A stretch of 64,000 nt of DNA from Gluconobacter morbifer G707 (GCF_000234355.1 NZ_AGQV01000004.1:62001-126000); one strand, 5' to 3'; counted from the stretch's first letter, positions 44,563 to 54,167 are shown. Notes: generated by a model from the letters alone, not told the origin. A program made the numbers and translations.

Positions 44563-45279
44563 TCAAGAGGGCTCGACCGGGCCGTCATCAAGGGCATAAC
44601 CCGCTGCCCGGACCGTCCGGACCATATCTACCTCGCCTGGAGCGTTGATGGCTTTGCGGAGACGGCGGATATGCACGTCGATGGTTCTGATCTCGACATG
44701 AATGTTCTGCCCCCAGATGCGGCGCAGCAGATCTTCACGGGAAAAAACCTTGCGCGGGTTGCGTATCAGAAGGTCCAGCAACCGGTATTCCGTGGGGCCG
44801 AGGGTCAGCTGCCGTCCTGCCCGTTCGGCGCGGTGAGTTTCCGGGTCCAGCGTGATGTCCGCGAAGGACAGGACATCATAAGACGACTGGTGCCGCCGCA
44901 GAAGCGCCCTCAGCCGCGCATCCAGCGTGTCGATGCTGCAGGGTTTGGGCAGGTAATCGTCTGCGCCTGTGTCCAGCCCACGGATGATATCCGGCTCATC
45001 CGAGCGCGCCGTCATGAGAATGACGGGCAGGTCACGCAGGCCTGGATTGCTGCGGATGCGGCGACAGACATCCAGCCCGGAAAGGCCTGGCAGCATCCAG
45101 TCGAGGACCGCGACATCGGGACGGGAAGCCTCAAGCATGGCAAGGGCGGTTTCCCCGTCCGGAGCGGTTTCGACCCGGTAGCCGCGCTGTTCCAGGTTGA
45201 AGCGTGTCATCAGCAGGAGGGCAGGATCATCCTCCACAACGAGGATCAATCCCTTGGCGCGTATCGAAGCCGTCGTCAT
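44563..45279 (-). CDS. phoB: Phosphate response regulator PhoB
   Basis: This OmpR/PhoB-family regulator has 238 residues. The receiver has VVEDDPALL, Asp60 in VAVLDWMLPG, LMTARSDE and YLPKPC. The winged-helix DNA-binding domain has LTLGPTEYRLLDLLIRNP and KVFSREDLLRRIWG, ending VRTVRAAGYALD. It activates phosphate-starvation genes at pho boxes. Its ATG overlaps the phoU stop by one base. It probably controls this operon too, but I could not find a convincing two-repeat pho box in front of pstC. Confidence 0.95.
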   Translation of the reverse strand: MTTASIRAKGLILVVEDDPALLLMTRFNLEQRGYRVETAPDGETALAMLEASRPDVAVLDWMLPGLSGLDVCRRIRSNPGLRDLPVILMTARSDEPDIIRGLDTGADDYLPKPCSIDTLDARLRALLRRHQSSYDVLSFADITLDPETHRAERAGRQLTLGPTEYRLLDLLIRNPRKVFSREDLLRRIWGQNIHVEIRTIDVHIRRLRKAINAPGEVDMVRTVRAAGYALDDGPVEPS

Positions 45280-46001
45280 CAGCGTGCGTCGGGCTCCGGC
45301 AGGCCTTCCGCCGCGGCGGGACCGCCACGGGGACGCAGGGACGGCAGGTTTTCCCCCGTTACGGCGTAGAAGACGCGCTCGGCGATGTTCGTGGCATGAT
45401 CACCGATCCGTTCGAGGTTCTTGGCGATGAACAAGAGTTCCGTGCAGGAACGGATATTGCGCGGGTCTTCCATCATGTAGGTCACGAGTTCGCGGAACAG
45501 GGCCGTGTAATATTCGTCAACCGCACGGTCCGAATGCCAGACTTCCATGGCGCGGTTGGAATCCTGCTGGGTAATGGCGTCGATGGAGCGGCGGAGGTTG
45601 TCCTGTACCAGCCGACCCATGCTCCGCAGGCCCGAGAGGGAAATCTGCCCTTCGGCGATCTGGATCTTGAGCGAACGCCGCGCGATGGAGGCGGCATAGT
45701 CTCCGATCCGCTCCAGATCACCTGTGATCTTCAGGGCGGCGACAATTTCGCGCAGATCCCCGGCCATGGGGCTTCTGAGCGCGAGGAGACGGATGGACAG
45801 GCCCTCGACGTCGCGTTCCAGGTCGTCCACTTCCGGATCCTGCCGGGCGGCGGCTTCGGCGGCTTCCTCGTTGCGGTCCGCGATTGCGGAAAGGGCCAGG
45901 GCCACCTGGTTTTCCACGATACCGCCCATCTGCGCCATCATGGATCTAAGCTGGCCCAGCTCCTGCTCGTAGCTTTTGACGATGTGAGATCTGTCAGCCA
46001 T
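45279..46001 (-). CDS. phoU: Phosphate transport system regulator PhoU
   Basis: This all-helical PhoU has 240 residues with two three-helix-bundle repeats. Conserved metal-binding E/DxxxD motifs are seen in ITGDLERIGDYAASIARR and AKNLERIGDHATNIAERV. It connects the PstB transporter state to PhoR inhibition. It lies 6 bp after pstB and is translationally coupled to phoB. The length and N-terminus (HIVKSYEQELGQLRSMMAQM) match the family. Confidence 0.96.
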   Translation of the reverse strand: MADRSHIVKSYEQELGQLRSMMAQMGGIVENQVALALSAIADRNEEAAEAAARQDPEVDDLERDVEGLSIRLLALRSPMAGDLREIVAALKITGDLERIGDYAASIARRSLKIQIAEGQISLSGLRSMGRLVQDNLRRSIDAITQQDSNRAMEVWHSDRAVDEYYTALFRELVTYMMEDPRNIRSCTELLFIAKNLERIGDHATNIAERVFYAVTGENLPSLRPRGGPAAAEGLPEPDAR

Positions 46002-46007
46002 GGCGGA

Positions 46008-46799
46008 TTATCCAAATCTTCCGGTGATATAGTCCTGGGTCTGCTGCTGGCGCGGATTGGTGAAGATACGATCCGCACTGTCCACTTCGATCAGCCGTCC
46101 CAGATAGAAGAACGCCACCTGATCGGCGCAGCGGGCGGCCTGCTGCATGTTATGAGTCACAATGGCGATGGTGAACTCTTCCTTCAGTTCATCGAGGAGT
46201 TCCTCGATACGGGCGGTGGAAATTGGGTCCAGCGCAGAGGTCGGTTCGTCCAGCAGGAGGACTTCCGGCCTCGTGGCGATGGAACGGGCGATGCACAGGC
46301 GCTGCTGCTGGCCACCGGAGAGACCGGCTGCGGGAGCGTGGAGACGGTCACGCACTTCGTTCCAGAGCGCCACACGGGTCAGGACGTCCTGAACACGATC
46401 ATCCATCTCTGATCTGGAGAGCTTTTCATGCAGGCGCACGCCAAAGGCGATGTTGTCATAGATCGACATGGGAAAGGGTGTCGGTTTCTGGAACACCATA
46501 CCCACGCGGGAACGCAAGGTGTTCAGGTCGATGGCCGTGTCGAGAATGTTGCGGCCGTCGAACAGGACTTCACCCGTGGCCCGCTGGCCCGGATAGAGGT
46601 CGTACATCCGGTTGAAGATCCGCAGCAGGGTGGATTTGCCACAGCCGCTCGGGCCGATCATCGCCGTAACCTGACGTGCGGGAAAATCGATCGTGATGTC
46701 GTGCAGGGCGTGGTTCTGCCCGTAATAGAAGTTGACGTTGCGGACCGACAGGGCCACCTGCGGTTTGGTCTCGTTCATCATGGAATCCTGTAGGGTCAT
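46008..46799 (-). CDS. pstB: Phosphate ABC transporter ATP-binding protein PstB
   Basis: This ABC ATPase has 263 residues. Walker A is [10 protein letters not shown] at 49-58, the PstB-specific [10 protein letters not shown] follows, then the signature [16 protein letters not shown] and Walker [14 protein letters not shown]. It powers high-affinity phosphate import with PstA, PstC and a PstS encoded elsewhere. The start overlaps the pstA stop (ATGA); an internal start at MMNETKPQ is possible. Confidence 0.97.
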   Translation of the reverse strand: MTLQDSMMNETKPQVALSVRNVNFYYGQNHALHDITIDFPARQVTAMIGPSGCGKSTLLRIFNRMYDLYPGQRATGEVLFDGRNILDTAIDLNTLRSRVGMVFQKPTPFPMSIYDNIAFGVRLHEKLSRSEMDDRVQDVLTRVALWNEVRDRLHAPAAGLSGGQQQRLCIARSIATRPEVLLLDEPTSALDPISTARIEELLDELKEEFTIAIVTHNMQQAARCADQVAFFYLGRLIEVDSADRIFTNPRQQQTQDYITGRFG

Positions 46800-47668
46800 C
46801 CGCGTCGCGCCGAGATGCGGACGGCAATATTGATGGCCAGCACACCTAGCGTCACCAGCAGGGCGCCAGCCCAGGCCAGTTGCACCCAGTCTTCGTAGGA
46901 TGCGCCGGCATACTGGTAGATCGCGATCGGCAGGCTGGCCATCGGCCGGTTGAGACTGAAGGACCAGTTCTGGTTCCCGAGGGACGTGAACAGCAGGGGA
47001 GCAGTCTCACCGCTGACACGGGCCAGCGCGAGGAGGATACCGGTCAGCACGCCCGTTCTGGCGGAGCGCAGGCAGAGGGACAGGGTCACGCGCCAGCGCG
47101 GCGCACCCAGCGCCGCACCGGCCTCGCGCATGGCGGTTGGCACGAGACGCAGCATGTCTTCCGTGGTGCGGACAATGATGGGCGTGGCGAGGATGGCCAG
47201 CGCCACGGCACCTGCGAAACCCGAGAAATGCCCCAGCGGCGCGACCAGCACTTGATAGACGAACAGACCCACCAGAATGGAGGGAACGGACATCAGAACG
47301 TCGGAAACGAAGCGGACGCAGGAGGCGAACCGGTTGGTTTTCCCGCCATATTCCGAAAGATAGATCCCGCAGCCCAGTCCGAGAGGCGTGGCCATCAGAA
47401 GTGCCAGGAACGTCTGAATGATACTGCCGGCAATGGCGTTGGCCAGACCGCCTCCGGAACCCGGAGGCCCCATGGCTCTGAGAAACACGCTGCCAGACAG
47501 GCCGGCAATACCGCGAGACAGGAGGGTCCAGAGGATGGACCCCAGCACGAGGACAAGAATTCCGGCCGCCACCATGCCGAAAGCCGTTGCCAGCCGGTCA
47601 GCTCTTTGGCGGCGGGCGCCGCGCGGGTTGGGTCTCCAGCCGCCGGAAGACGATGGCAGGGCGTTCAC
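46796..47668 (-). CDS. pstA: Phosphate ABC transporter permease PstA
   Basis: This six-helix inner-membrane permease has 290 residues. Family segments are [51 protein letters not shown] and [17 protein letters not shown] (the EAA loop). The GTG at 47668 overlaps the pstC stop (GTGA), with GGGGAGGA at good spacing; the longer frame enters pstC. It pairs with PstC for phosphate import. Confidence 0.95.
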   Translation of the reverse strand: MNALPSSSGGWRPNPRGARRQRADRLATAFGMVAAGILVLVLGSILWTLLSRGIAGLSGSVFLRAMGPPGSGGGLANAIAGSIIQTFLALLMATPLGLGCGIYLSEYGGKTNRFASCVRFVSDVLMSVPSILVGLFVYQVLVAPLGHFSGFAGAVALAILATPIIVRTTEDMLRLVPTAMREAGAALGAPRWRVTLSLCLRSARTGVLTGILLALARVSGETAPLLFTSLGNQNWSFSLNRPMASLPIAIYQYAGASYEDWVQLAWAGALLVTLGVLAINIAVRISARRG

Positions 47669-48633
47669 TGGCGTCCTCCCCGCAGGATCCGCGCCAGACT
47701 CAGGCTGGCAAAGGACAGAAGCATCAGGATGAAACCGAGTGCCAGCAGGGAAGACAGTTGCAGCGAACCGGCCGGACTTTCGGGGAACTGAAGGGCAATC
47801 AGGGACGCCACTGTGCTGCGCGGCGCGAAAAGGGACCAACCAACCGCTGTGACGTTTCCGATCACGAATGTCACGGCCATCGTCTCGCCAAGCGCCCGTC
47901 CCATGCCGAGGACCACCGCGCTGATCATGCCGGACCGGGACCAGGGAACCACGATCTTCCGCATCACTTCCCAGCGTGTCGCCCCCAGACCATAGGCGCT
48001 TTCCCGCAGCATGTTGGGCATGGCTTCGAAAACGTCACGCATGACGGCGGTCATGAAAGGGGCGATCATCATGGCCAGAACGATACCTGCCGTCATCAGG
48101 CCGGTCCCGAACGGAGCGCCGGAAATCAGGGGACCAAGCCCGGGAACATGTTTGAAATGATGGCCAAGAAACGGCTGGACGTGCCGCGCCATGAAGGGGA
48201 CGATTGTAAAGAAGCCCCACATGCCGAAAATAATGGAGGGAACGGCAGCCAGAAGCTGCACCGCCGTACCGACGATAAGGGCGACGCGCGGGGCGGCTAT
48301 GGCAGTCAGCCAGAACGCCGTGCCGAACGCCAGCGGCAGGGCAATGACGACGCCGATCAGCGTGCTGACCAGCGTGCCGAACAGTGGCGCCAGCGCGCCG
48401 TAGACATGCGTGACCGGGTTCCAGACATCACGAAAAGCAAAGCCGAAGCCGAATGTCCGAAAAGCCTGGCTGCCCCCGACCCCCATGAGGACGACCAGGC
48501 CGCCCAGAACCACCAGCACCAGAAGAGCCGCTGCGGCCACGAAGCCATGAAAGGCCGTGTCCGCCCCACTACGATTTGTGGCACTGGAGGATAGACGGGC
48601 CTTTTCGGACTGTCTGGCTGGAGCGGCTGTCAT
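47665..48633 (-). CDS. pstC: Phosphate ABC transporter permease PstC
   Basis: This permease has 322 residues and six main helices. It has the family segments FGFAFRDVWNPVTHVYGALA, FGTLVSTLIGVVIALPLAFG, AVPSIIFGMWGFF and the EAA-type RESAYGLGATRWEVM. It is the first gene of the pst-pho operon seen here, with a 366 bp gene-free stretch before it and no pstS. No strong ribosome binding site precedes the ATG. Confidence 0.95.
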   Translation of the reverse strand: MTAAPARQSEKARLSSSATNRSGADTAFHGFVAAAALLVLVVLGGLVVLMGVGGSQAFRTFGFGFAFRDVWNPVTHVYGALAPLFGTLVSTLIGVVIALPLAFGTAFWLTAIAAPRVALIVGTAVQLLAAVPSIIFGMWGFFTIVPFMARHVQPFLGHHFKHVPGLGPLISGAPFGTGLMTAGIVLAMMIAPFMTAVMRDVFEAMPNMLRESAYGLGATRWEVMRKIVVPWSRSGMISAVVLGMGRALGETMAVTFVIGNVTAVGWSLFAPRSTVASLIALQFPESPAGSLQLSSLLALGFILMLLSFASLSLARILRGGRQ

Positions 48634-48999
48634 GCAGGGCGGGCTCTGACTTTGAAAAAACGGGCACGATCCGGCGACAGGCGCCGTCCTCTGAGTGCAT
48701 TAGCCGCCCGTTTCCCGCAGGACAACCGGCGGATGGACACCGGAGCATGAAAGATTTGTGTCATAGGGGCATTTTCCGCCGGGCCTCATCTGAAACGCCA
48801 GTCGGCGGAGAACTTTCCTTTTCATCATGCGTTCGGAGAGGCAGACCTCGAATCAGGCCCTGAGAGCATGCTTCACGGAATGTGTTTTCAAGCCATAAGT
48901 TCCTGTTTTCTTCGGGAATTCCAGGCATGGGGCCCAAGGGGTTCCGGGGTTTCCCTGTCGTGGATATGGAACCCCTATTTCAAGATCAGGAGAATTACC
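48634..48999. other. Divergent intergenic region pstC/dps, no gene seen
   Basis: No gene, including pstS, is supported here. It should hold the pst-pho promoter (minus) and the dps promoter (plus). A single TGTCATAG-like half pho site appears near 48757, with no convincing second repeat at 11 bp spacing. An 8 bp inverted repeat (GGGGTTCC at 48938-48945 and GGAACCCC at 48968-48975) lies just ahead of the dps ribosome binding site. Confidence 0.55.
48938..48975 (+). promoter_or_regulatory. Inverted repeat in the dps leader
   Basis: GGGGTTCC and GGAACCCC form a perfect 8 bp dyad with 22 bases between, ending 12 bases before the AGGAG site of dps. It could be a regulator site or an mRNA hairpin controlling translation. 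Unassigned. Confidence 0.35.
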
Positions 49000-49539
49000 G
49001 TGGCTTCCAAGGCACATCGTCACGTCACCCAGAATAATACCGCGGACAATACGAAATCCGTTTCGATCGAGACCCTGAATGCCCGTCTGGCTGATCTCAT
49101 CGACCTGGCCCTCATCACCAAGCAGGCGCACTGGAATCTGAAGGGACCACAATTCATCGGCGTTCACGAAATGCTGGATGGGTTTCGTTCTGGAATTGAC
49201 AATTTCTCCGATATGACGGCCGAACGCGCCGTACAGCTGGGTGGCACCGCGTTTGGCACCGTGCAGGATGTTAGCAAAAACAGCAACTGCACCCCCTACC
49301 CGACAGACATCTATCGTGTGGCCGATCATATCTCGGCACTGATCGACCGCTATGCGACAGTTGCCAACAATATGCGTGAAGCCATCAAGGTAACGGATGA
49401 AGCGGGAGACGATGACACGTCCGATCTCTTCACGGAGATTTCCCGCGCGCTGGACAAGAACCTGTGGTTTCTGGAAGCCCATGTTCAGGAACCGACCGGC
49501 CAGATGCGCGATGGGGACCATACGGGCAAGCGTCAATAA
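49000..49539 (+). CDS. dps: Dps-family DNA-protecting ferritin
   Basis: This starvation/oxidative-stress ferritin has 179 residues. It oxidises and stores iron and coats DNA as a dodecamer. The ferroxidase residues keep the E. coli spacing: His44 (AHWNLKG), His56, Asp60 (VHEMLDGF), Asp71 and Glu75 (SDMTAERAVQLGG). The start is GTG at 49000, set by AGGAG seven bases upstream; the open frame begins earlier but has no site. The basic N-terminus (KAHRH) may help DNA binding. A terminator follows at 49567. Confidence 0.96.
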   Translation: MASKAHRHVTQNNTADNTKSVSIETLNARLADLIDLALITKQAHWNLKGPQFIGVHEMLDGFRSGIDNFSDMTAERAVQLGGTAFGTVQDVSKNSNCTPYPTDIYRVADHISALIDRYATVANNMREAIKVTDEAGDDDTSDLFTEISRALDKNLWFLEAHVQEPTGQMRDGDHTGKRQ

Positions 49540-49566
49540 GGCGTAGCTCCACAGGCACGCTGTTTA

Positions 49567-49597
49567 GGCGGGGACCATTAAGGTCCCCCGCCTTTTT
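49567..49597 (+). terminator. Intrinsic terminator of dps
   Basis: GGCGGGGACC pairs with GGTCCCCCGCC (one bulged base) across an ATTAA loop and is followed by TTTTT. It ends 3 bp before the convergent small gene stop. Confidence 0.92.
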
Positions 49598-49599
49598 AT

Positions 49600-49974
49600 T
49601 CAGAGACAGCGTGCCAGATGTTCCCGGGCGTAATGGTAAGGATCATCGGATAGCGGAGGAGAGGATGTTTCATCTGCATCTGGAATCCCACTGCCAGAAA
49701 GCGGGTCCTGGACGATCCCGACAATAGTGCGAAAGTCCTCTTCTCCCAGAGGCGAAGGGGCTTTTCCCCGGCTGCGCTGCACCAGCCACGATGCTGTCAG
49801 CGCGCGCAGTTCCTGCCAGTCAGGATGTTCCGATACAGACAGATCGGCCAAGGCAGCTTGTTGCAATTCCTGAAAATCAGTGTCTTCGAGACGGACAGGC
49901 GGCGCATGTGGCGTCTTTTTGACAATCCACCCGCCAAAGGTGCTCTGCATCAGGTCGAGATTATTTCTGGTCAT
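49600..49974 (-). CDS. Hypothetical protein, 124 residues
   Basis: The protein starts MTRNNLDLMQSTFGGWIVKK. It has a probable helical middle (FQELQQAALADLSVSEHPDW, RALTASWLVQRSRGKAP) and an acidic Pro/Ser tail ending YHYAREHLARCL. It has no signal peptide or membrane segment and I do not recognise it. The start is chosen for an AAGAG site five bases upstream; a longer frame begins at 50016. It lies between the convergent dps gene and the tandem GT2 gene. Coding status is moderately supported by frame length and gap fit. Confidence 0.55.
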   Translation of the reverse strand: MTRNNLDLMQSTFGGWIVKKTPHAPPVRLEDTDFQELQQAALADLSVSEHPDWQELRALTASWLVQRSRGKAPSPLGEEDFRTIVGIVQDPLSGSGIPDADETSSPPLSDDPYHYAREHLARCL

Positions 49975-50050
49975 TGAACTCTTTTGAAAACAGCCCCCTC
50001 CCCTGCATGAGATCATGCGAGGGAGGGGACCGTCTGGACTGACGCTCTAT

Positions 50051-52663
50051 TCAGGCCGAAGTTTTCTTCTTCCGTCTGGTAGTCGGTTTTGCAGTCGCGG
50101 TCGAAGACGCGGCAGCAGCCTTGAAAGGCGCTGCTTTGGCTGTTTTAGACTCAGATTTTGACCAGAGATGCGGTGCAGGATTCTGGTCTTTGGGCAGCGG
50201 AGGATACCGGTCCACATCTACGCCTGGAGCAATCAGATCGAAGAAGACCTGTCGATCCAGCGCAAAATGCGGGTTGTAGAAGGGGTCGCGCTGGAGGCGA
50301 TCTCCCCAGCGTTCCAGCATGTACTGGGTCTCGTGGAAGAAACGGCGTTCTGTGGTCGGGCGGTCATCGCTTCCGCGGCTGAGGCTTTCATGATGCTCCG
50401 CGCAGAAATCAGGCGTCCAGAGAACCTTGAAGCCTGCATCCCGGATCTTGAGGCACAGGTCGATGTCGTTGAAGGCCACCGTGAGGTTTTCCTCATCGAA
50501 ACCACCGACCATGTCGAAAGCCGGTTTCCTGACGAGCATACCAGCCGCCGTCACGGCGGACATTTCCTGCGGGAAATAGGCGCGGCCTGCATACCCGCCT
50601 TCATCGCGGGGAATCCCGATATGGGCGTGACCAGCCACATCCCCGATTCCTAGCAGGACACCAGCATGCTGAACCGTCTGGTTGGGATAGACGAACTTGC
50701 CCCCGACAATGGCGGCTTCCTGATCAGCCAGAGCCTCATTGACAAGGATGTTCAGCCAGTTTTCCTGCTCGACGAACACGTCATTATTCAGGAAAAGGAC
50801 GAAATCCGCATCGGACAGGGCCGCGGCCTTGTTGTTCAGACGGGAATAGTTGAACTTTTCCTTCAGCGTCAGGATCTGGACGTTCGGGAGTTTTTCCACT
50901 GCCTTGGCAAAGGCCTTGGATTCCTTCGTTATTGACCAGTTATCGATCAGGATGACGTCGTAATTCTTGTAAGCGGTCAGATTGACGATCGCATCAAGGC
51001 AACGCTTTGTCGTGGCAATTTCGTCTTTGTACGGGACGATGATGGTCACCTTCGGTTCGTCGGTGAAAGTCCAGTTCACGACATACAACGTGTTATTGAG
51101 CTGTGATGTCACTTCGGCCGGCAGGCCGCGCCGTGCCAGATGGTCGGAGACGGCCTGTACACCAGCATCGACAGCATAGCTCTTGTTACCGATATCGGCT
51201 GCCGTGGATTTGGCGGTAATACGCCAGTGATACAGGATTTCCGGAACGTGATGAATTTTCCGGGCCGGAATGGTTTCCGATACCCGCAGCAGGAAGTCAT
51301 GATCCTGCGCGCCATCATATTTCTTGTTCAGGCCACCGACCTTGTCGACCAGGGATTTTTTGGCCATGACGAAATGGCAGACGTAATTGACCCCCAGAAG
51401 CAGACGGTAATTCCAGTCCGTTTTGAAGGACGGGTTAGTGTAATATCCGCTGCGGTCGATCTTGTCTTCATCTGAATACAGGATATCAGCCTGGCTTCTT
51501 TCCGCTTCCCTCATCATGTATTCAATCGCGACATCGACCAGAAGATCGTCATGATCGAAGAAGGCGATCCATTCGCCCTTGGCATTTTCAAGGCCAACAT
51601 TCGTTGTCCCGCTGATGCCGTCATTCGTCTCCTTGAAGATCACCTGAATCCTAGGATCCAGATCGACGAATTCGAGAATCAGCTTCCGGAGTTCTTCGTC
51701 CTTGCTACAGTCATCGACGATGATCAGTTCCCAGTTTTTCCAGGTCTGATTGATGACGCTTTCGACGGCCGCCCGGAAATCGCTCAGATCAGGACGCCAG
51801 ACCGGACAGATGACACTGACCAGCGGTTCTTTCGTACTGGCGACACGGGTCCGGTCGACATAACGACGCAGGATTGGGAAGTATTCCGTAGCCCAACCAT
51901 GATAGTCCGCCAGCGTATAACCGGGCTGTGGAAGAATGGCGCGGACCTGCCTACGCAGCTGCGTGAGCTGCGCATGAAGGGCATCGATCTGGTCAACCAC
52001 GTCCAGAACAACACCTTCGTATTTGTCAGAGACAAAACTCGTGAAATACGGGCTGTTATCCAGCTCTTTCATTTCAGGCAGAACGTAGAAATGAAATTCC
52101 TGCGGATAGGACTTCCGGAATAGGGGCGGCGGAACAAACTGGAAGCCGCAATACGGATCGCAGGACAGGACTTTTCCTACGTCTCCGCGATACCGGTCGG
52201 CCGAGATCTGGCCCACCTTCTCACCACCACAGGTAACCAGAAGATCACGACCACCATTCATGCCCGTGACGCGGTTTCCCGACACGACCCAACCACAGAG
52301 GGCGCCTGCCTTGTTGCCATCAACGAAGGAAAAAATCTGTTCCGGCAGCGTCTGTTCGAAGTCAATCGCAACCGTCTCCTGATTGTTGTAAATCAGGGTG
52401 ATCTCATCCACGCGGCTCTTGAACGTCAGTTTTCTTGTTTTACCGTCCAGAACCTGATCAGGGGGAGCAAACTGGAACCCGACATGCACTGAAGGAACAC
52501 CGGCCTGCGCAACATCTTCGCGAAGACCGTCACACTGGATCTGAAGTACTTCCTGCTCGTCGAAAATAACATGCAGATTTACAGGAGTCTGAGGTTGGTT
52601 CGGATTAAATGCCCATCCTCTGATAAAATCAGGAGTTATTTCATCAACGTAGCAGTAAATCAC
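50051..52663 (-). CDS. Tandem GT2 glycosyltransferase with N-terminal GW modules
   Basis: The protein has 870 residues. The N-terminus holds two copies of a beta-type module (about 1-80 and 112-205) sharing GW, R-x-DV and GFQF-x-PP landmarks. A first GT-A domain (about 282-520, VSVICPVWRPDLSDF, FFDHDDLLVD) and a second (about 555-790, VTIIVPYKDEIATTKRCLDA, LFLNNDVFVEQENW, AFNDIDLCLKIRDAG) follow. A Lys/Ala/Thr-rich basic tail ends RRKKKTSA. GTG at 52663 has GGAG seven bases upstream. It closes the T1SS-linked glycosyltransferase cluster and probably builds or modifies a secreted glycan or glycoprotein. Confidence 0.88.
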   Translation of the reverse strand: MIYCYVDEITPDFIRGWAFNPNQPQTPVNLHVIFDEQEVLQIQCDGLREDVAQAGVPSVHVGFQFAPPDQVLDGKTRKLTFKSRVDEITLIYNNQETVAIDFEQTLPEQIFSFVDGNKAGALCGWVVSGNRVTGMNGGRDLLVTCGGEKVGQISADRYRGDVGKVLSCDPYCGFQFVPPPLFRKSYPQEFHFYVLPEMKELDNSPYFTSFVSDKYEGVVLDVVDQIDALHAQLTQLRRQVRAILPQPGYTLADYHGWATEYFPILRRYVDRTRVASTKEPLVSVICPVWRPDLSDFRAAVESVINQTWKNWELIIVDDCSKDEELRKLILEFVDLDPRIQVIFKETNDGISGTTNVGLENAKGEWIAFFDHDDLLVDVAIEYMMREAERSQADILYSDEDKIDRSGYYTNPSFKTDWNYRLLLGVNYVCHFVMAKKSLVDKVGGLNKKYDGAQDHDFLLRVSETIPARKIHHVPEILYHWRITAKSTAADIGNKSYAVDAGVQAVSDHLARRGLPAEVTSQLNNTLYVVNWTFTDEPKVTIIVPYKDEIATTKRCLDAIVNLTAYKNYDVILIDNWSITKESKAFAKAVEKLPNVQILTLKEKFNYSRLNNKAAALSDADFVLFLNNDVFVEQENWLNILVNEALADQEAAIVGGKFVYPNQTVQHAGVLLGIGDVAGHAHIGIPRDEGGYAGRAYFPQEMSAVTAAGMLVRKPAFDMVGGFDEENLTVAFNDIDLCLKIRDAGFKVLWTPDFCAEHHESLSRGSDDRPTTERRFFHETQYMLERWGDRLQRDPFYNPHFALDRQVFFDLIAPGVDVDRYPPLPKDQNPAPHLWSKSESKTAKAAPFKAAAASSTATAKPTTRRKKKTSA

Positions 52664-52825
52664 TTACCATCTCCCAGATATTTTCAATGATTTTAGCGCA
52701 GCCTCTGAAACTTGCCAGAGAGAATCTTGATAATCTTTAAGAAAGTTCAGATTGCACCAGTAATTTAGTGAAAACGGTGATTTCTTCGTGAAAATCCCGT
52801 CAAATCCAACAATAGCAAAGCACTT

Positions 52826-54055
52826 TTATTTTTCCGAAACAATCCGGTTTACCAGCTCATCATATTTCCTCAGATATGTTTCCATGGACAACTCGGCTTC
52901 CGCGTATTTCCGGGCCTCTTTTCCCAGTTGTCTCGCAGCTCGCGGTTTTTCCAGAAGATCAAGTACAGTTTCAGCCAGACGTTCAGGTTCAAAAAAGGAA
53001 ACCAGACGACCTGTCAGTTTATCCGTAATGAATTCCCTGACAGGGGCTGTATCACTCCCGACAATGGGGCAGCCACAGGCCATGGCTTCGCGCAGGGACC
53101 ATGATGCGACAAAAGGATATGTCAGATAGAGGTGGGCATCTGTCCGCTTCAGGATGGCCCGGAAGTCATCATATGCAACTTTCCCGACAAAATGGACGCG
53201 ATCCAGATCCAGCTGGCCTTCCATCTCCTGCAGGAGAACTTCCCGCCAGTTTTTTCCATTGCCCGGACTGACGCCATAGCTGACCTGATCCCCGCCGACC
53301 AGAATGACATGAGCGTCCTTGCGTTCGGAAAGAATCCGGGGAAGGGAACGCATGACAGTATGAAATCCGCGATAGGGTTCAAGGTTGCGCGCTACATAGC
53401 TGATGAGCGTGTCCTTGGGGGAAATCCTGACGTCACCGATAACGAGATTGCGTCGCCGTGCCTGTGGGTCGGGTGCGCAGAGATCGAGGTTGACCCCTTC
53501 TCTCAGCAGGGACAGTTTATCCTGCGCCCAGCCGGGATAGGTATTCTTCTGGAACAGGGTAGGCGTCTGGCCATAGCCATTAGGCAGGCAGAGCGCCTGA
53601 AGGTTTATGGCATTCTTGATGCGCACGCCCGCCGCCAGTTCCGGGGCGGGAGGAAATTCAGGATCGAACCCGACATCGTTACGATCCGCGTGATAGAAGA
53701 ACTCGAAATAGCCCAGAATGGGACACTTGGGGAAAACATCCACCAGATTCAGGAGTTCGCCCCATCCGTGATGCCCGATGATGATATCCGGCTCGTAGCC
53801 GAGATCCTTGAGCGTCCGGGCCGTTTTTGCCACGGCTTCCGCCCGGAGCACGCCATGCTCGAATTCTCGAAGATGGGGATGAGTAGCAAGAGCGGGCAGA
53901 CGTGGCACCTTGTAGATAACCCGCCGGACCCCGGGAATATTCCCTTCATTGGCTTCAGAAATAAAGACGATCTCGTTACCACCCTGCGCATGGAGATGGC
54001 GAACGAAATGCAGGAACTGTCCGGGAAAATTCTGATGAACGAAAAGGTAGCGCAC
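52826..54055 (-). CDS. Glycosyltransferase family 4
   Basis: This GT-B glycosyltransferase has 409 residues. The N-terminal domain begins RYLFVHQNFPGQFLHF, a signature of the Glyco_trans_4_3 type. The C-terminal GT1/4 domain has VARNLEPYRGFHTVMRSLP, VHFVGKVAYDDFRAILKRTD and YPFVASWSLREAMACGCPIV. GGGAGAAGG lies five bases before GTG 54055, making this a better start than the ATG four codons upstream at 54067. It sits between an unknown ChW-like protein gene and the tandem GT2. Donor and acceptor unknown. Confidence 0.88.
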   Translation of the reverse strand: MRYLFVHQNFPGQFLHFVRHLHAQGGNEIVFISEANEGNIPGVRRVIYKVPRLPALATHPHLREFEHGVLRAEAVAKTARTLKDLGYEPDIIIGHHGWGELLNLVDVFPKCPILGYFEFFYHADRNDVGFDPEFPPAPELAAGVRIKNAINLQALCLPNGYGQTPTLFQKNTYPGWAQDKLSLLREGVNLDLCAPDPQARRRNLVIGDVRISPKDTLISYVARNLEPYRGFHTVMRSLPRILSERKDAHVILVGGDQVSYGVSPGNGKNWREVLLQEMEGQLDLDRVHFVGKVAYDDFRAILKRTDAHLYLTYPFVASWSLREAMACGCPIVGSDTAPVREFITDKLTGRLVSFFEPERLAETVLDLLEKPRAARQLGKEARKYAEAELSMETYLRKYDELVNRIVSEK

Positions 54056-54132
54056 ACCTTCTCCCATTAATCTGGCAGGTGCCTCTTTTGATTCCGGGAG
54101 ATGGAGAAGACGGCACGAACGCGTTTTCAGAA

Positions 54133-54167
54133 CGATCCGGTACGAAGTGATGCTCCGTGCCGGATCG
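54133..54167 (-). terminator. Hairpin after the ChW-like protein gene
   Basis: CGATCCGGTACG and CGTGCCGGATCG form a 12 bp stem (one G-T pair) around an 11-nt loop. On the minus strand it follows the stop at 54176 and leads into TTCTG, so it likely ends or attenuates that transcript. Confidence 0.6.

Noticed and set aside
45204-46412. 402-codon open frame on the plus strand
   Set aside because: Antisense to phoU and pstB, both unmistakable.
48750-48775. Possible pho box before pstC
   Set aside because: Only one TGTCAT-like half site; no second repeat at the required spacing.
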